Assembly (NCBI GenBank): GCA_023423655.1
Contig: JAFAFE010000006.1
Span: 186,001 to 250,000 of the forward strand
Direction of reading: 5' to 3'
Length of the DNA: 64,000 bases
Source of the DNA: Pseudomonadota bacterium
GTDB taxonomy: Bacteria > Pseudomonadota > Alphaproteobacteria > Sphingomonadales > Sphingomonadaceae
The notes under the pieces were generated by a model, which was not told the DNA's origin, ran no database searches, and was given only the letters and a program-made list of their open reading frames with translations. Shown in pieces: positions 25,594-33,313 of the stretch. Both the position numbers and the translations under genes were made by a program. Numbering within the stretch: the stretch's first letter is position 1; every line of letters starts with the position of its first letter.

Positions 25594-26781
25594 TTACGTC
25601 TTGGGCACCGTATAGCTTTTCGCGCCCGCCGACAGCCGCTCGATAAATTCGTCGATATGGGCTTCGTTGATGACGAGCGGGGGCAGGACGCGCACGACAT
25701 TGTCGCCCGCGGCCACCGTCAGCAGCCCGTGATTGTCACGCAAATGCGCCACGAACGCGCGGCTGTCCGACTTGAGTTTGACGCCGAGCATCAGCCCCAG
25801 ACCGCGCACGCTGTCGAACAGATCGTCATGATTGGGGATAAGCTGCTCCAGACTCTGGCGCAGACGGTCGCCCATCAAGCGGACATGCTCCATAAAGCCG
25901 TCCTCAAGGATCACATCGAACACCGCTTCACCTGCCGCCATAGCGAGCGGGTTGCCGCCATAGGTCGACCCGTGCGTGCCGATGGTCATGCCCGCCGCCG
26001 CTTCTTCGGTGGCAAGGCAGGCCCCCAGCGGAAAGCCGCCGCCAATGCCCTTGGCCGTCGCCATAATGTCGGGTTCGATGCCATAATGTTCGTGCGCGTA
26101 AAGCTTGCCGGTGCGCGCAACACCCGCCTGCACTTCGTCCAGCACGAGCATCAGGTCATGGTCGTTACACGCCATGCGCAAGCCTTCAAGGAAGCCCTGG
26201 CTCGCCGGACGCAGGCCGCCTTCGCCCTGCACCGGCTCGACAAGGAAACCGGCGGTATTTTCATCGATCAGCGCCAGCGCCGCTTCCAGATCATCGAACG
26301 GTGCATATTTGAAACCGGGCAAAAGCGGTTCAAAACCGTCGCGCAATTTTTCCTGATTGGTTGCACTGATGGTCGCGATGGTGCGGCCGTGAAACGCATT
26401 ATGGAAGGTAATCAGCGTATTTTTCTGCGGATTGCCTTTGGCGAAATGGTAACGGCGCGCGGTCTTGATCGCGCACTCTACCGCTTCCGCGCCCGAATTG
26501 GTGAAGAATACCGTGTCGGCGAACGTATTATCGACCAGCCGCTGCGCAAAATGTTCGCCTTGCGGGCTGCCATAAAGGTTCGATACGTGCATCAACGTCG
26601 CGGCCTGTTGCTGGATCGCGCCCACCAGATGCGGATGGTCATGGCCGAGCAGATTGACCGCGATGCCGCTCGCGAAATCCAGATATCGCTCACCCTTTTC
26701 CCCGATCAGATAGCAGCCTTCGCCCTTCACGGGGCGCACGGCACAACGCGGGTAAACGGGCATTAACGGGGTAATCGCCAT
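25594..26781 (-). CDS. argD: Acetylornithine/succinyldiaminopimelate aminotransferase
   Basis: A 395-residue PLP enzyme of arginine biosynthesis. Blocks: GERYLDFASGIAVNLLGHDH, FFTNSGAEAVECAIKTARRY, VLDEVQAGVARTGKL, and ATAKGIGGGFPLGACLA containing the PLP-binding Lys. ATG 26781 (AAGG eight bases upstream) gives the normal length. The frame stays open 59 codons further upstream, but that portion is encoded by the terminator and its T-run region, so it is not translated. First gene of argD-argF-hslO, possibly under attenuation control (see 26845-26987). Confidence 0.95.
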   Translation of the reverse strand: MAITPLMPVYPRCAVRPVKGEGCYLIGEKGERYLDFASGIAVNLLGHDHPHLVGAIQQQAATLMHVSNLYGSPQGEHFAQRLVDNTFADTVFFTNSGAEAVECAIKTARRYHFAKGNPQKNTLITFHNAFHGRTIATISATNQEKLRDGFEPLLPGFKYAPFDDLEAALALIDENTAGFLVEPVQGEGGLRPASQGFLEGLRMACNDHDLMLVLDEVQAGVARTGKLYAHEHYGIEPDIMATAKGIGGGFPLGACLATEEAAAGMTIGTHGSTYGGNPLAMAAGEAVFDVILEDGFMEHVRLMGDRLRQSLEQLIPNHDDLFDSVRGLGLMLGVKLKSDSRAFVAHLRDNHGLLTVAAGDNVVRVLPPLVINEAHIDEFIERLSAGAKSYTVPKT

Positions 26782-26844
26782 CGGTGAGCCTTTCTCGACA
26801 AACAGGTCGCCTAAAAAAATCATGCAAAAAATCATGCAAAAAGC

Positions 26845-26882
26845 AAAAAAGCGGCCCACCCCGAACCGGGGCATAGGCCGCC
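26845..26882 (-). terminator. Intrinsic terminator 64 bp upstream of argD
   Basis: On the minus strand, GCGGCC-TATG-CCCC...GGGG-TG-GGCCGC forms a long stem around GGTTC, followed by TTTTTT and further T-runs. It could end the CDF transcript 350 bp upstream, but its position in the argD leader makes it a candidate attenuator. The T-runs beyond it contain a direct repeat of GCATGATTTTTT. Confidence 0.75.
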
Positions 26883-26954
26883 CTATGCTGCTTGCCCGAA
26901 TAGCGGAGCAAGGAAGGCGTTTCAACCCCCGCAAGGGCGTGCATTTTGCCCTGC

Positions 26955-26987
26955 TCACCCGTTAGTCCCGCGCCGCCTCCCTCTCAT
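26955..26987 (-). CDS. Possible arginine-rich leader peptide of argD
   Basis: ATG at 26987 encodes MRGRRRGTNG and stops at 26955-26957: four of ten residues are Arg (AGA, AGG, CGG, CGC). An in-frame ATG further upstream, inside repeat family A, would add MDSRLRGNDEG. A hairpin AGGGC/GCCCT, another CTTGC/GCAAG and then the terminator follow before argD. The ribosome-binding site is poor (GAAGG one base before the ATG), and GC-rich DNA encodes Arg easily by chance, so this is a hypothesis. Confidence 0.3.
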   Translation of the reverse strand: MRGRRRGTNG

Positions 26988-26990
26988 ACC

Positions 26991-27141
26991 TTCGTCATTC
27001 CCGCGAAGGCGGGAATCCATCTCCGGACGGTGAGGTTTACCGGTTCTCAAGCGCAGGCGACCGGTTCGCCGGGTACGCCGCATCCGTCCGCTTAAACCTA
27101 TAACTCAGGAGATGGATTCCCGCTTTCGCGGGAATGACGAG
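26991..27141. repeat. Dispersed inverted repeat, family A (copy 1)
   Basis: CGTCATTCCCGCGAAGGCGG with GAATCCATCTCC at the left, and its inverted counterpart GGAGATGGATTCCCGCTTTC with GCGGGAATGACG at the right, about 80 bp apart. This family also occurs at 42034-42120 and 47632-47721. It occupies most of the gap between argD and the CDF gene. Confidence 0.85.
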
Positions 27142-27227
27142 GTGGGAGAAGCCTAAAGCGCGTGGATAACAAAATGTACGGGAGTAACGAAAAGCCTAGA
27201 GGTAAACAAAATGTGCATCCCCCCGCT

Positions 27228-28298
27228 TCAATCATGCACATGGTCACCATCATGGCACGCCACGCGCTCGGTCTGGAGCGTGACATGGTGGAGTTCGAAC
27301 CGTTCTTCCAACAGCCCCGCAACGCTCAACCGTACGGTTTCACCATCATGGTCGCCCGCCAGCACGATATGCGCGGTAAGGCTCGCATCATCACCGGCGA
27401 CCGACCAGAGGTGGAGGTCGTGGACGCTGGCAACGCCAGTGCTGCCCTCCATCGCCGCGCGAATGTCGGACAATTGCATCCCCTTGGGCACGCCTTGGAG
27501 GAGGATATGCGTGGTATCCCGCAATAACACCCAAGTGCGTGGCAAGACCCACACGCCGATGCCGATGGCGACAATCGGGTCGATCCAGTCCCATCCGGTA
27601 AACCAGATCATCGCTGCCGCCGCAATCACGCCCAGCGACCCCAGCATATCGGCCCATACTTCCAGATAGGCCCCCTTCACATTGAAGCTTTCCTCTTTGT
27701 CCTTGGACAGGACCATCATCGCGATTAAGTTGACGATCAGCCCTAAAGCCGCGACCAGCATCATGCCGAGCGACGCCACCGGTTGCGGCGCAATGACGCG
27801 CTGCACACCCTCCCACGCGATGAAGGCGGCGGCCACGAACAATAATACCGCGTTGAAGGCGGCGGCCAATATTTCAAAGCGGCGATAACCATAGGTGCGC
27901 TGTTCGTCCGCCTTGCGCTGCCCGACCTTGACCGCGACCAGCGCAATTGCGAGCGCGGCGCTGTCGGTAAACATATGCGCCGCATCCGACAGCAAGGCGA
28001 GGCTGTTAAACCACCACGCCCCGATAATTTCGGCAAACAGGAAGGAGCCGGTCAGGCAGAGCGCAATCGCCAGACTGCGCGCGCTCGCCCCCGCCGCATG
28101 ATTATGGTCGTGACCGCCGTGGGAGTGGCTGGCGTGGGAGTGGCTGGCGTGTGCGTGGCCGCCGTGAGAGTGGCTGGCGTGCGAATGGCCTGCATGGGGA
28201 TTGGATTTGCCCGCGCCGCCCTTGCCGGAATGGTCGGGGCCATGTTCATGGTCAGGGCTATGCGTATGGTCATGATGATGATCGTGCGGATCAGCCAT
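27228..28298 (-). CDS. Cation diffusion facilitator with His-rich N-terminus
   Basis: A 356-residue CzcD/DmeF-like exporter that drives Zn, Co or similar divalent cations out of the cytoplasm by proton exchange. The first 70 residues hold over 25 His in HxH and HASHSHGGHAH repeats, a likely metal buffer. Six membrane helices follow, with the metal-site signatures LLSDAAHMFTDSAALAIALV (H/D pair of helix 2) and EVWADMLGSLGVIAAAA (helix 5 with Asp), and a cytosolic domain ending HLWSVAGDDASLTAHIVLAG. The C-terminus is again His-rich (ACHDGDHVHD). The exact metal is not readable from sequence. Confidence 0.92.
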   Translation of the reverse strand: MADPHDHHHDHTHSPDHEHGPDHSGKGGAGKSNPHAGHSHASHSHGGHAHASHSHASHSHGGHDHNHAAGASARSLAIALCLTGSFLFAEIIGAWWFNSLALLSDAAHMFTDSAALAIALVAVKVGQRKADEQRTYGYRRFEILAAAFNAVLLFVAAAFIAWEGVQRVIAPQPVASLGMMLVAALGLIVNLIAMMVLSKDKEESFNVKGAYLEVWADMLGSLGVIAAAAMIWFTGWDWIDPIVAIGIGVWVLPRTWVLLRDTTHILLQGVPKGMQLSDIRAAMEGSTGVASVHDLHLWSVAGDDASLTAHIVLAGDHDGETVRLSVAGLLEERFELHHVTLQTERVACHDGDHVHD

Positions 28299-28460
28299 AG
28301 CACCTCATACCTCTCTCCTGCCCCGATCCGTGCGGCCAGATTTTATAGCCCAGCCTTATATGGTGACGCTTTGCCTAAGTTTTTCAAGCCGGTTTTTGCA
28401 GCAGGTTTTTGGGCGGGTTTTTGCGGCAGTGGAAAATGGCGGTGGGCTGCACAATGCGCG

Positions 28461-28649
28461 TCAATTATCGCTGTCGCCAGCGGTCCCGGCACCGGTCTCC
28501 GGCGCACCGCCCTGCCCCTGTTCTTCTTCGGCCAAGCGGCGATAGCCTTCCGCCTTGGTCGCAGCGATACGGCGTTTCATGTAAGAATAGGCCAGCAAGT
28601 TGAACCCGACGATGATAAGAATGATCGCCGCAATGATTTTCCAACCCAT
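28461..28649 (-). CDS. Small single-pass membrane protein
   Basis: A 62-residue protein with one N-terminal helix (MGWKIIAAIILIIVGFNLLA), a basic turn (MKRRIAATKAEGYRRLAEEE) and an acidic/Gly tail. The topology suggests N-out or an anchor with a short cytosolic charged helix. No family recognised. It lies between the CDF gene and the duplicated-domain protein, all on the same strand. Confidence 0.6.
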   Translation of the reverse strand: MGWKIIAAIILIIVGFNLLAYSYMKRRIAATKAEGYRRLAEEEQGQGGAPETGAGTAGDSDN

Positions 28650-28749
28650 AAATTTAGCGCCACCTTTTACTGCCCATATAAGGCCGCCGGAATAACGGTT
28701 TCACACGCGAAAGGCTATGCTTTAAACCGGATAAGGGCCTTAAACCGCA

Positions 28750-29691
28750 TTACCGCACGCGGGCGTTGGCGCGCACGCTCGCCGGGGCGCACCAGCGTAA
28801 AGGGAAATTGCCGATATTGTCGCTCGCTATAAAGATCCGGTCCACGCCATCGACGCGCAGCATTTCGCCATAGCCAAGGTTCCAGCGATTGCCCGCCTTG
28901 CGGATACCCGACACCGGATCAAGCCGACCCGGCGCATAGCCGCTCAAATCCATCCAGCCCCAGCGCCGCCCGTCATAAAAGAAAATCTCGCCGCCATCAT
29001 TGTTACACGGGCGATTGGGGTTGATATAATGGCCGGGGCGGATGCCCAACGGACCGGTTGCGGCAGGAAGAGCAGCCACCGGCGCCGGGGTAATTGGTGC
29101 AGGGCGCGCTGACACAGGGGGCACTAGCACAGGCTTGGGTGGAAGAGGCTGTCCCGGCATCATATGCGGCACATAGCGTTGGATCGCCGTGCGCATCACC
29201 GGCAGCAATTGCGCATAATCGCATTTTTTGCTGACATATTCGTCCACCTCGACGCGCCCGCCAATATAGCCGCTGCCATAGGATATGGTGCGCGTCATAT
29301 AGCGGGTCGGTCCCAGCGAGCGGACCGACATGTCGCCATCAACGCGCGTACCATTGTCAAACCAGATATTGGTATAGCCGCCCTTGCCCGCTGCCGTGCG
29401 CAGGATCGGCTGGCCGCTGCTGCCATAAATTTCGCGCCCCTCGGTGCGCAAATTGCCCCAGCGCCGCCCGTCATAAAAAGTGATGCCGCGCACGGTACTG
29501 CAATTTTCTTCCTCGCCGATCCAGAAGCCGGGGGCAATCGGCATAGTGGACGATGCTTTCGGAATGGTTTTAGGAGGGACAGCCTTGGGCGCAGGCTTTG
29601 CTGCAGGCCGTGCGCGCTGGGCTTCCAACGCCGACGGCAAGGCTAAAATGGTGAGCGCCGCCATCGGCAGAGCCAAAGACATTATCCGCAT
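28750..29691 (-). CDS. Secreted protein with an internally duplicated FYDGRRWG domain
   Basis: A 313-residue protein: signal peptide (LALPMAALTILALPSALEAQ), Pro/Lys-rich linker, then two copies of one domain. Copy 1 (about 52-160) has GFWIGEEENC, FYDGRRWG at 72-79, and Cys 64 and 157. Copy 2 (about 218-302) has GHYINPNRPC, FYDGRRWG at 238-245, and Cys 229 and 301. The two are joined by a Pro-rich linker (180-215). The Cys pairs could form disulfides in the periplasm. I do not recognise the domain; enzymatic motifs are not evident. Start ATG 29691; M4 is an alternative. Confidence 0.75.
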   Translation of the reverse strand: MRIMSLALPMAALTILALPSALEAQRARPAAKPAPKAVPPKTIPKASSTMPIAPGFWIGEEENCSTVRGITFYDGRRWGNLRTEGREIYGSSGQPILRTAAGKGGYTNIWFDNGTRVDGDMSVRSLGPTRYMTRTISYGSGYIGGRVEVDEYVSKKCDYAQLLPVMRTAIQRYVPHMMPGQPLPPKPVLVPPVSARPAPITPAPVAALPAATGPLGIRPGHYINPNRPCNNDGGEIFFYDGRRWGWMDLSGYAPGRLDPVSGIRKAGNRWNLGYGEMLRVDGVDRIFIASDNIGNFPLRWCAPASVRANARVR

Positions 29692-29821
29692 AAATCCCCC
29701 CTATCCTGCGCTGTTAAACGCCACGCAGAATGTGCCGCAAAGTCGGGGTAACGTCAATATTTGCGAACATCGCGCGGATGCGGGCTTTTTTTGGGTTTTC
29801 GCTAAGGTTTCCGGCCCAAAA

Positions 29822-29862
29822 AATAAACCCCCGTCCAACATAGGGGCGGGGGTTTATTCTAT
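29822..29862. terminator. Strong bidirectional terminator
   Basis: AATAAACCCCCG and CGGGGGTTTATT form a 12-bp perfect stem around a 13-base loop. It lies just downstream of the small gene at 29880 (minus strand) and ahead of the gene at 29691. Confidence 0.85.
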
Positions 29863-29879
29863 TAGGCTAGCGCAAGGCT

Positions 29880-30110
29880 TTAGGGGCTGACCGGATGGTC
29901 ATCATCATCGCCCGAAATCAGCTCATACAGCACATAGGCAAAGCCCGCCGCAGCCAGCGCCAGCAAAACGGTGCCGCCAGCGCCGCCTCTCAGCTCCGAA
30001 CTTTCGGACATAGGCGCGTCCATCCGTGCAGGGGCCGCCGATGCACTCATCGGTGCCAGCGCCAAAGTTGCCGTTGCAAAGCCTGCCAATAATTTTTTGG
30101 TCATGCTCAT
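29880..30110 (-). CDS. Small exported protein with C-terminal membrane helix
   Basis: 76 residues: signal sequence (KKLLAGFATATLALAPMSASA), a short polar mature stretch (MDAPMSESSELRGG), a hydrophobic helix (TVLLALAAAGFAYVLYELIS), and an acidic end (GDDDDHPVSP). GGAGG lies eight bases before ATG 30110. Probably an inner-membrane protein of unknown role. It has its own terminator and a structured upstream region. Confidence 0.65.
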   Translation of the reverse strand: MSMTKKLLAGFATATLALAPMSASAAPARMDAPMSESSELRGGAGGTVLLALAAAGFAYVLYELISGDDDDHPVSP

Positions 30111-30477
30111 CGCATTTTCCTCCTCGTGAAATTTCGTGGGAAAGATGCGCTAAAAACGGCCACGCCCCGCGCCCGTTCCGCGTTTAACGACGAACCGAGC
30201 CGCATGATGCGGCGGGGCGTGGAAGCGAAATGGTCAGGACCAAAGCAACTATGCTTGCCCGACATTTGAGAACGCGCTCGGTTATCCGCCGCGTTCATCC
30301 CCTGCACGCGGCCGTTCACCCCCTTCGCGCGCCATGATCCGGTCAAAGCCCGTATAGTCGGCCCGGACAGTATGTTATTCAAAAAAGGCCGCCGTCTCAA
30401 GAGCCGCCAACTTTTCCGCGATAGCTGTGGCGATTAACTGGTTCATGCTGGTGCCGTCCAGCTTGGCGCGGTACCCC
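30111..30477. other. Structured intergenic region upstream of the 76-residue gene
   Basis: 367 bp without a convincing gene. It holds an 11-bp perfect inverted repeat CCACGCCCCGC/GCGGGGCGTGG (30160-30222) whose interior contains GCCGCAT/ATGCGGC (30199-30213). This could be a 5' leader structure or regulator site for the gene at 30110. A 97-codon open frame covers the region but has no coding signature. Confidence 0.5.
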
Positions 30478-32301
30478 TCACTCCACCGTAACGCTCTTCG
30501 CCAAGTTCCTCGGCTGGTCCACATCGGTGCCTTTGGCGACTGCGACATGATAAGCGAGCAATTGCACCGGCACCGCATAAACCAAGGGTGCGATCAGCGG
30601 GTGGACTTTGGGCATTTCGATGGTGGCTAAGCAGCCTTCGCCCGCATGGTTCAGCCCTTCGGCATCGGAAATGAGGACGATCTTGCCGCCGCGCGCGCGC
30701 ACTTCCTGCATATTGCTCACGGTTTTTTCGAACAAAGGCCCGGACGGAGCGAGCACGATCACCGGCACATTTTCGTCAATCAGCGCAATCGGGCCATGCT
30801 TCATTTCGCCCGCCGCATAGCCTTCGGCATGGATATAGCTGATTTCCTTAAGCTTGAGCGCACCTTCCATCGCCAGCGGATAGTCGGGACCACGGCCAAG
30901 ATAGAGGACATCGCGCGCGGGCGCGATCAGCGGTGCCATTTTCTCGATCTCGCCATCATGGGCGAGCGCGGCGTTGAGCGCCGCCGGGGTTTCGGTCAGA
31001 TGCCCGACAATGTCGCGTTCTTCATCGCGGCTGATGCGGCCCTTGACCACCGCCAGATGCGCCGCGAGCGCGGCCAGCACCGCTAGCTGGCAGGAAAATG
31101 CCTTGGTCGAGGCCACACCGATTTCCGGCCCGGCATGGGTCGGCAGCAGCAAGTCGGCCTCGCGCGCCATGCTTGAGGTCGGCACATTGACGACAACCGC
31201 AATCTTCTGCCCCTCGGCCCGCGCATGGCGCAGCGCCGCCAGTGTGTCCGCCGTCTCGCCCGATTGCGAAATGAAGAGCGCCAAACCGCCCTCCTCCATC
31301 ACCGGTTCGCGATAACGGAATTCGGACGCGACATCGATGTCGACCGGCACGCGCGCAAATTGTTCGAACCAATATTTGGCGACCATGCCCGCATAGAAGC
31401 TGGTGCCGCACGCAACGATAGTGATGCGCTTGATCGCCGATAAATCGAAATCCATTTGCGGCAGCGCAACCTGTTGTTCGACCCCGCGCAAATAGCTGCG
31501 CAAGGTTTGCGCGACCACGGTGGGCTGCTCGAAAATTTCCTTCTGCATATAGTGGCGGTAATTGCCCTTTTCGACCGCCGCCGCCGACACGCCCGAGGTG
31601 GTGATTTCGCGGGTGACAGGGTTATTTTCCTTGTCGAATACAGCGACGCCATCGCGCTTCACAACCGCCCAATCGCCTTCTTCCAGATAGGCAATCTTCT
31701 GCGTCAGCGGGGCAAGCGCGAGCGCATCCGACCCCAGATAATTTTCACCGTCTCCGTAGCCAACGACCAGCGGCGAGCCAAGCCGCGCGCCGATCAGCAT
31801 ATCGTCATGATTTTTGAACAGGATCGCGAGCGCAAACGCCCCGCGCAGCCGCGGCAGCACAGCCTTGACCGCTTCTTCCGGCGATTTGCCCGCCTCGATC
31901 TGCTCGCTCACCAGATGGGCGACGACTTCGGTGTCGGTTTCCGACGTAAAGCTGCGCCCGCGCGCTTGCAATTCTTCGCGCAATTCCTTGAAATTTTCGA
32001 TGATGCCATTGTGGACCAGCGCCACATGGTCGGTCGCGTGCGGGTGGGCATTGCTGGTCGTCGGCGCGCCATGCGTGGCCCAGCGCGTGTGCGCGATGCC
32101 GATCGCCCCGCCCAAAGGTTGGTCCACCAGCACTTTGGCGAGATTGTTGAGCTTGCCCTCGGCGCGGCGACGGTCGAGCGCGCCATCTTCCAACGTCGCA
32201 ATCCCCGCCGAATCATAGCCGCGATATTCCAGCCTTCTAAGCCCGTCGACCAACGCGTCTGCTACATCCGTTTTGCCGATAATCCCGATAATGCCGCACA
32301 T
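30478..32301 (-). CDS. glmS: Glutamine-fructose-6-phosphate aminotransferase
   Basis: A 607-residue enzyme that makes glucosamine 6-phosphate for peptidoglycan and LPS. The N-terminal glutaminase domain starts MCGIIGIIG with catalytic Cys2, and RWATHGAPTTSNAHPH and HNGIIENFKELREEL follow. Two SIS isomerase domains follow (ACGTSFYAGMVAKYWFEQ, SQSGETADTLAALR, SYIHAEGYAAGEMKHGPIAL). It ends with the family signature DQPRNLAKSVTVE. Start ATG 32301. No glmS ribozyme-like sequence is apparent upstream, where VapC follows at 64 bp. Confidence 0.97.
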   Translation of the reverse strand: MCGIIGIIGKTDVADALVDGLRRLEYRGYDSAGIATLEDGALDRRRAEGKLNNLAKVLVDQPLGGAIGIAHTRWATHGAPTTSNAHPHATDHVALVHNGIIENFKELREELQARGRSFTSETDTEVVAHLVSEQIEAGKSPEEAVKAVLPRLRGAFALAILFKNHDDMLIGARLGSPLVVGYGDGENYLGSDALALAPLTQKIAYLEEGDWAVVKRDGVAVFDKENNPVTREITTSGVSAAAVEKGNYRHYMQKEIFEQPTVVAQTLRSYLRGVEQQVALPQMDFDLSAIKRITIVACGTSFYAGMVAKYWFEQFARVPVDIDVASEFRYREPVMEEGGLALFISQSGETADTLAALRHARAEGQKIAVVVNVPTSSMAREADLLLPTHAGPEIGVASTKAFSCQLAVLAALAAHLAVVKGRISRDEERDIVGHLTETPAALNAALAHDGEIEKMAPLIAPARDVLYLGRGPDYPLAMEGALKLKEISYIHAEGYAAGEMKHGPIALIDENVPVIVLAPSGPLFEKTVSNMQEVRARGGKIVLISDAEGLNHAGEGCLATIEMPKVHPLIAPLVYAVPVQLLAYHVAVAKGTDVDQPRNLAKSVTVE

Positions 32302-32364
32302 ATGAAGTCAGTTCCTTGGGGGTTGGAGTGGATGCTCTTTAGCCTAAAAATGAAGACGGTGAAG

Positions 32365-32733
32365 TTAAATGCTATAAGGCACGCGAATACCCGGCATATT
32401 GGCCGGAAAATCTTGTGTATTACGGGTGATGAGAACGCGACCGCGCAGCAGCGCCGTCGTCAATATTATGGCGTCCGGCAACGTCAGTCCGGGGCGTTGG
32501 GTGCGCAAGGTCGCCGCCCGGCGGCCGATTTCCTCGTCCACTTCCAATATGGTGAAATGGTCCATAAATCCTTCGCTGCGCCGCGCGTCGTCGGGCGCGG
32601 ACAGGCTCAATATTTCCATCCAGGTAATCCGGCTGATGAACCGCCGCGAATAGCGCGTCAGTTCGACTTGCGCCGGTTTGACGCCGCACAACGCATCAAT
32701 CAAGATGCCGGTATCGAACATTGCTTCGCTCAT
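32365..32733 (-). CDS. vapC: VapC-like PIN-domain toxin
   Basis: A 122-residue predicted PIN ribonuclease. The acidic active-site residues are visible: Asp in MFDTGILIDAL, Glu in TWMEILSLS, Asp in LTLPDAIILTTALL and Asp in TRNTQDFPA. Such toxins cut specific tRNAs or rRNA when freed from their antitoxin. It follows the antitoxin gene by 20 bp. ATG 32733; residue 5 (ATG 32721) is an alternative. Confidence 0.88.
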   Translation of the reverse strand: MSEAMFDTGILIDALCGVKPAQVELTRYSRRFISRITWMEILSLSAPDDARRSEGFMDHFTILEVDEEIGRRAATLRTQRPGLTLPDAIILTTALLRGRVLITRNTQDFPANMPGIRVPYSI

Positions 32734-32753
32734 CGGGGCTCACTCATCGGGCT

Positions 32754-33029
32754 TCACGCACCGGACTTTCGCCCGTTATCATGATCACGTCCCGAACCGG
32801 CTCGCACCCACGTCGCCCGCTCGCGTTGCTGCCACGCTAGCGCATCCTCAATATCGGTGCGCCCTTCCCACAGCCCGAAATATTTCTCTATCCCCTGCGC
32901 CAATGTCTCGTCGCGATAATTCGCCACCGCCTCACGCAAAATAGCCGCGCGCGATTTGCCCTGTTCAACCGCAATGCGGTCGAGCCATTTCACATCCTCT
33001 TCGGGAAGATCTGCCAAGATTCTCGTCAT
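32754..33029 (-). CDS. vapB: VapB-like ribbon-helix-helix antitoxin
   Basis: 91 residues. The N-terminal RHH fold MTRILADLPEEDVKWLDRIA, then EQGKSRAAILREAVANYRDE, is typical of CopG/RHH antitoxins. The C-terminal half (GLWEGRTDIEDALAWQQRER) is the region expected to wrap the toxin. It should autorepress through the palindrome at 33039-33057. Confidence 0.87.
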   Translation of the reverse strand: MTRILADLPEEDVKWLDRIAVEQGKSRAAILREAVANYRDETLAQGIEKYFGLWEGRTDIEDALAWQQRERATWVRAGSGRDHDNGRKSGA

Positions 33030-33038
33030 TGATATAGC

Positions 33039-33057
33039 GATATCATATCATGATATC
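33039..33057. promoter_or_regulatory. Operator palindrome of the vapBC-like operon
   Basis: GATATCAT-ATC-ATGATATC is a perfect 8-bp inverted repeat with a 3-base centre, 9 bp upstream of the antitoxin ATG and flanked by further GATAT copies. This is the expected size and place for an RHH antitoxin operator. The AT-rich stretch should also hold the -10 box. Confidence 0.75.
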
Positions 33058-33089
33058 ATGTCAATATGGGATTGATAGGAAATGATACC

Positions 33090-33293
33090 CTACCCACCCT
33101 TAAACGCATAAGCGCCCGCAATCAGCGCCACGAAAATCCCTGCCAGCACAATCCCGCGCCAAGGCATGAAGCCGACATTATTGATGTTGCGCCGGTTCGC
33201 GCGGCGGCGTTCGGCGATAGTGCCGATCACCGCCACCGCCAGTCCGGCGAGCGCAACAATCGCGGTCGGGTGGAATTCAAACCATTCGGTCAT
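33090..33293 (-). CDS. Small membrane protein with two helices
   Basis: 67 residues: helix 1 TAIVALAGLAVAVIGTIAE, a basic loop (RRRANRRNINNVGFMPWR) and helix 2 GIVLAGIFVALIAGAYAF. The positive loop suggests a cytosolic hairpin. It lies just downstream of mccA and reads in the same direction. No family recognised. Confidence 0.6.
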   Translation of the reverse strand: MTEWFEFHPTAIVALAGLAVAVIGTIAERRRANRRNINNVGFMPWRGIVLAGIFVALIAGAYAFKGG

Positions 33294-33313
33294 GGACCAA
33301 GCCTGTCTCTGCC

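Noticed and set aside
26782..26958. N-terminal extension of argD by 59 residues
   Set aside because: These codons cover an intrinsic terminator and its T-runs; the family start matches ATG 26781.
27975..28832. 285-codon + strand frame across the CDF gene start and the 62-residue membrane-protein gene
   Set aside because: It is antisense to the His-rich region and spans intergenic DNA; its Val/Met/Gly-rich start is the mirror of the His repeats.
30107..30400. 97-codon open frame upstream of the 76-residue exported protein
   Set aside because: It overlaps a strong inverted repeat and the next gene's ribosome-binding site; Arg/Ser-rich product typical of a chance frame.
32302..32364. glmS ribozyme
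   Set aside because: The 63-bp leader is too short and shows no ribozyme core; the element is also not expected in alphaproteobacteria.
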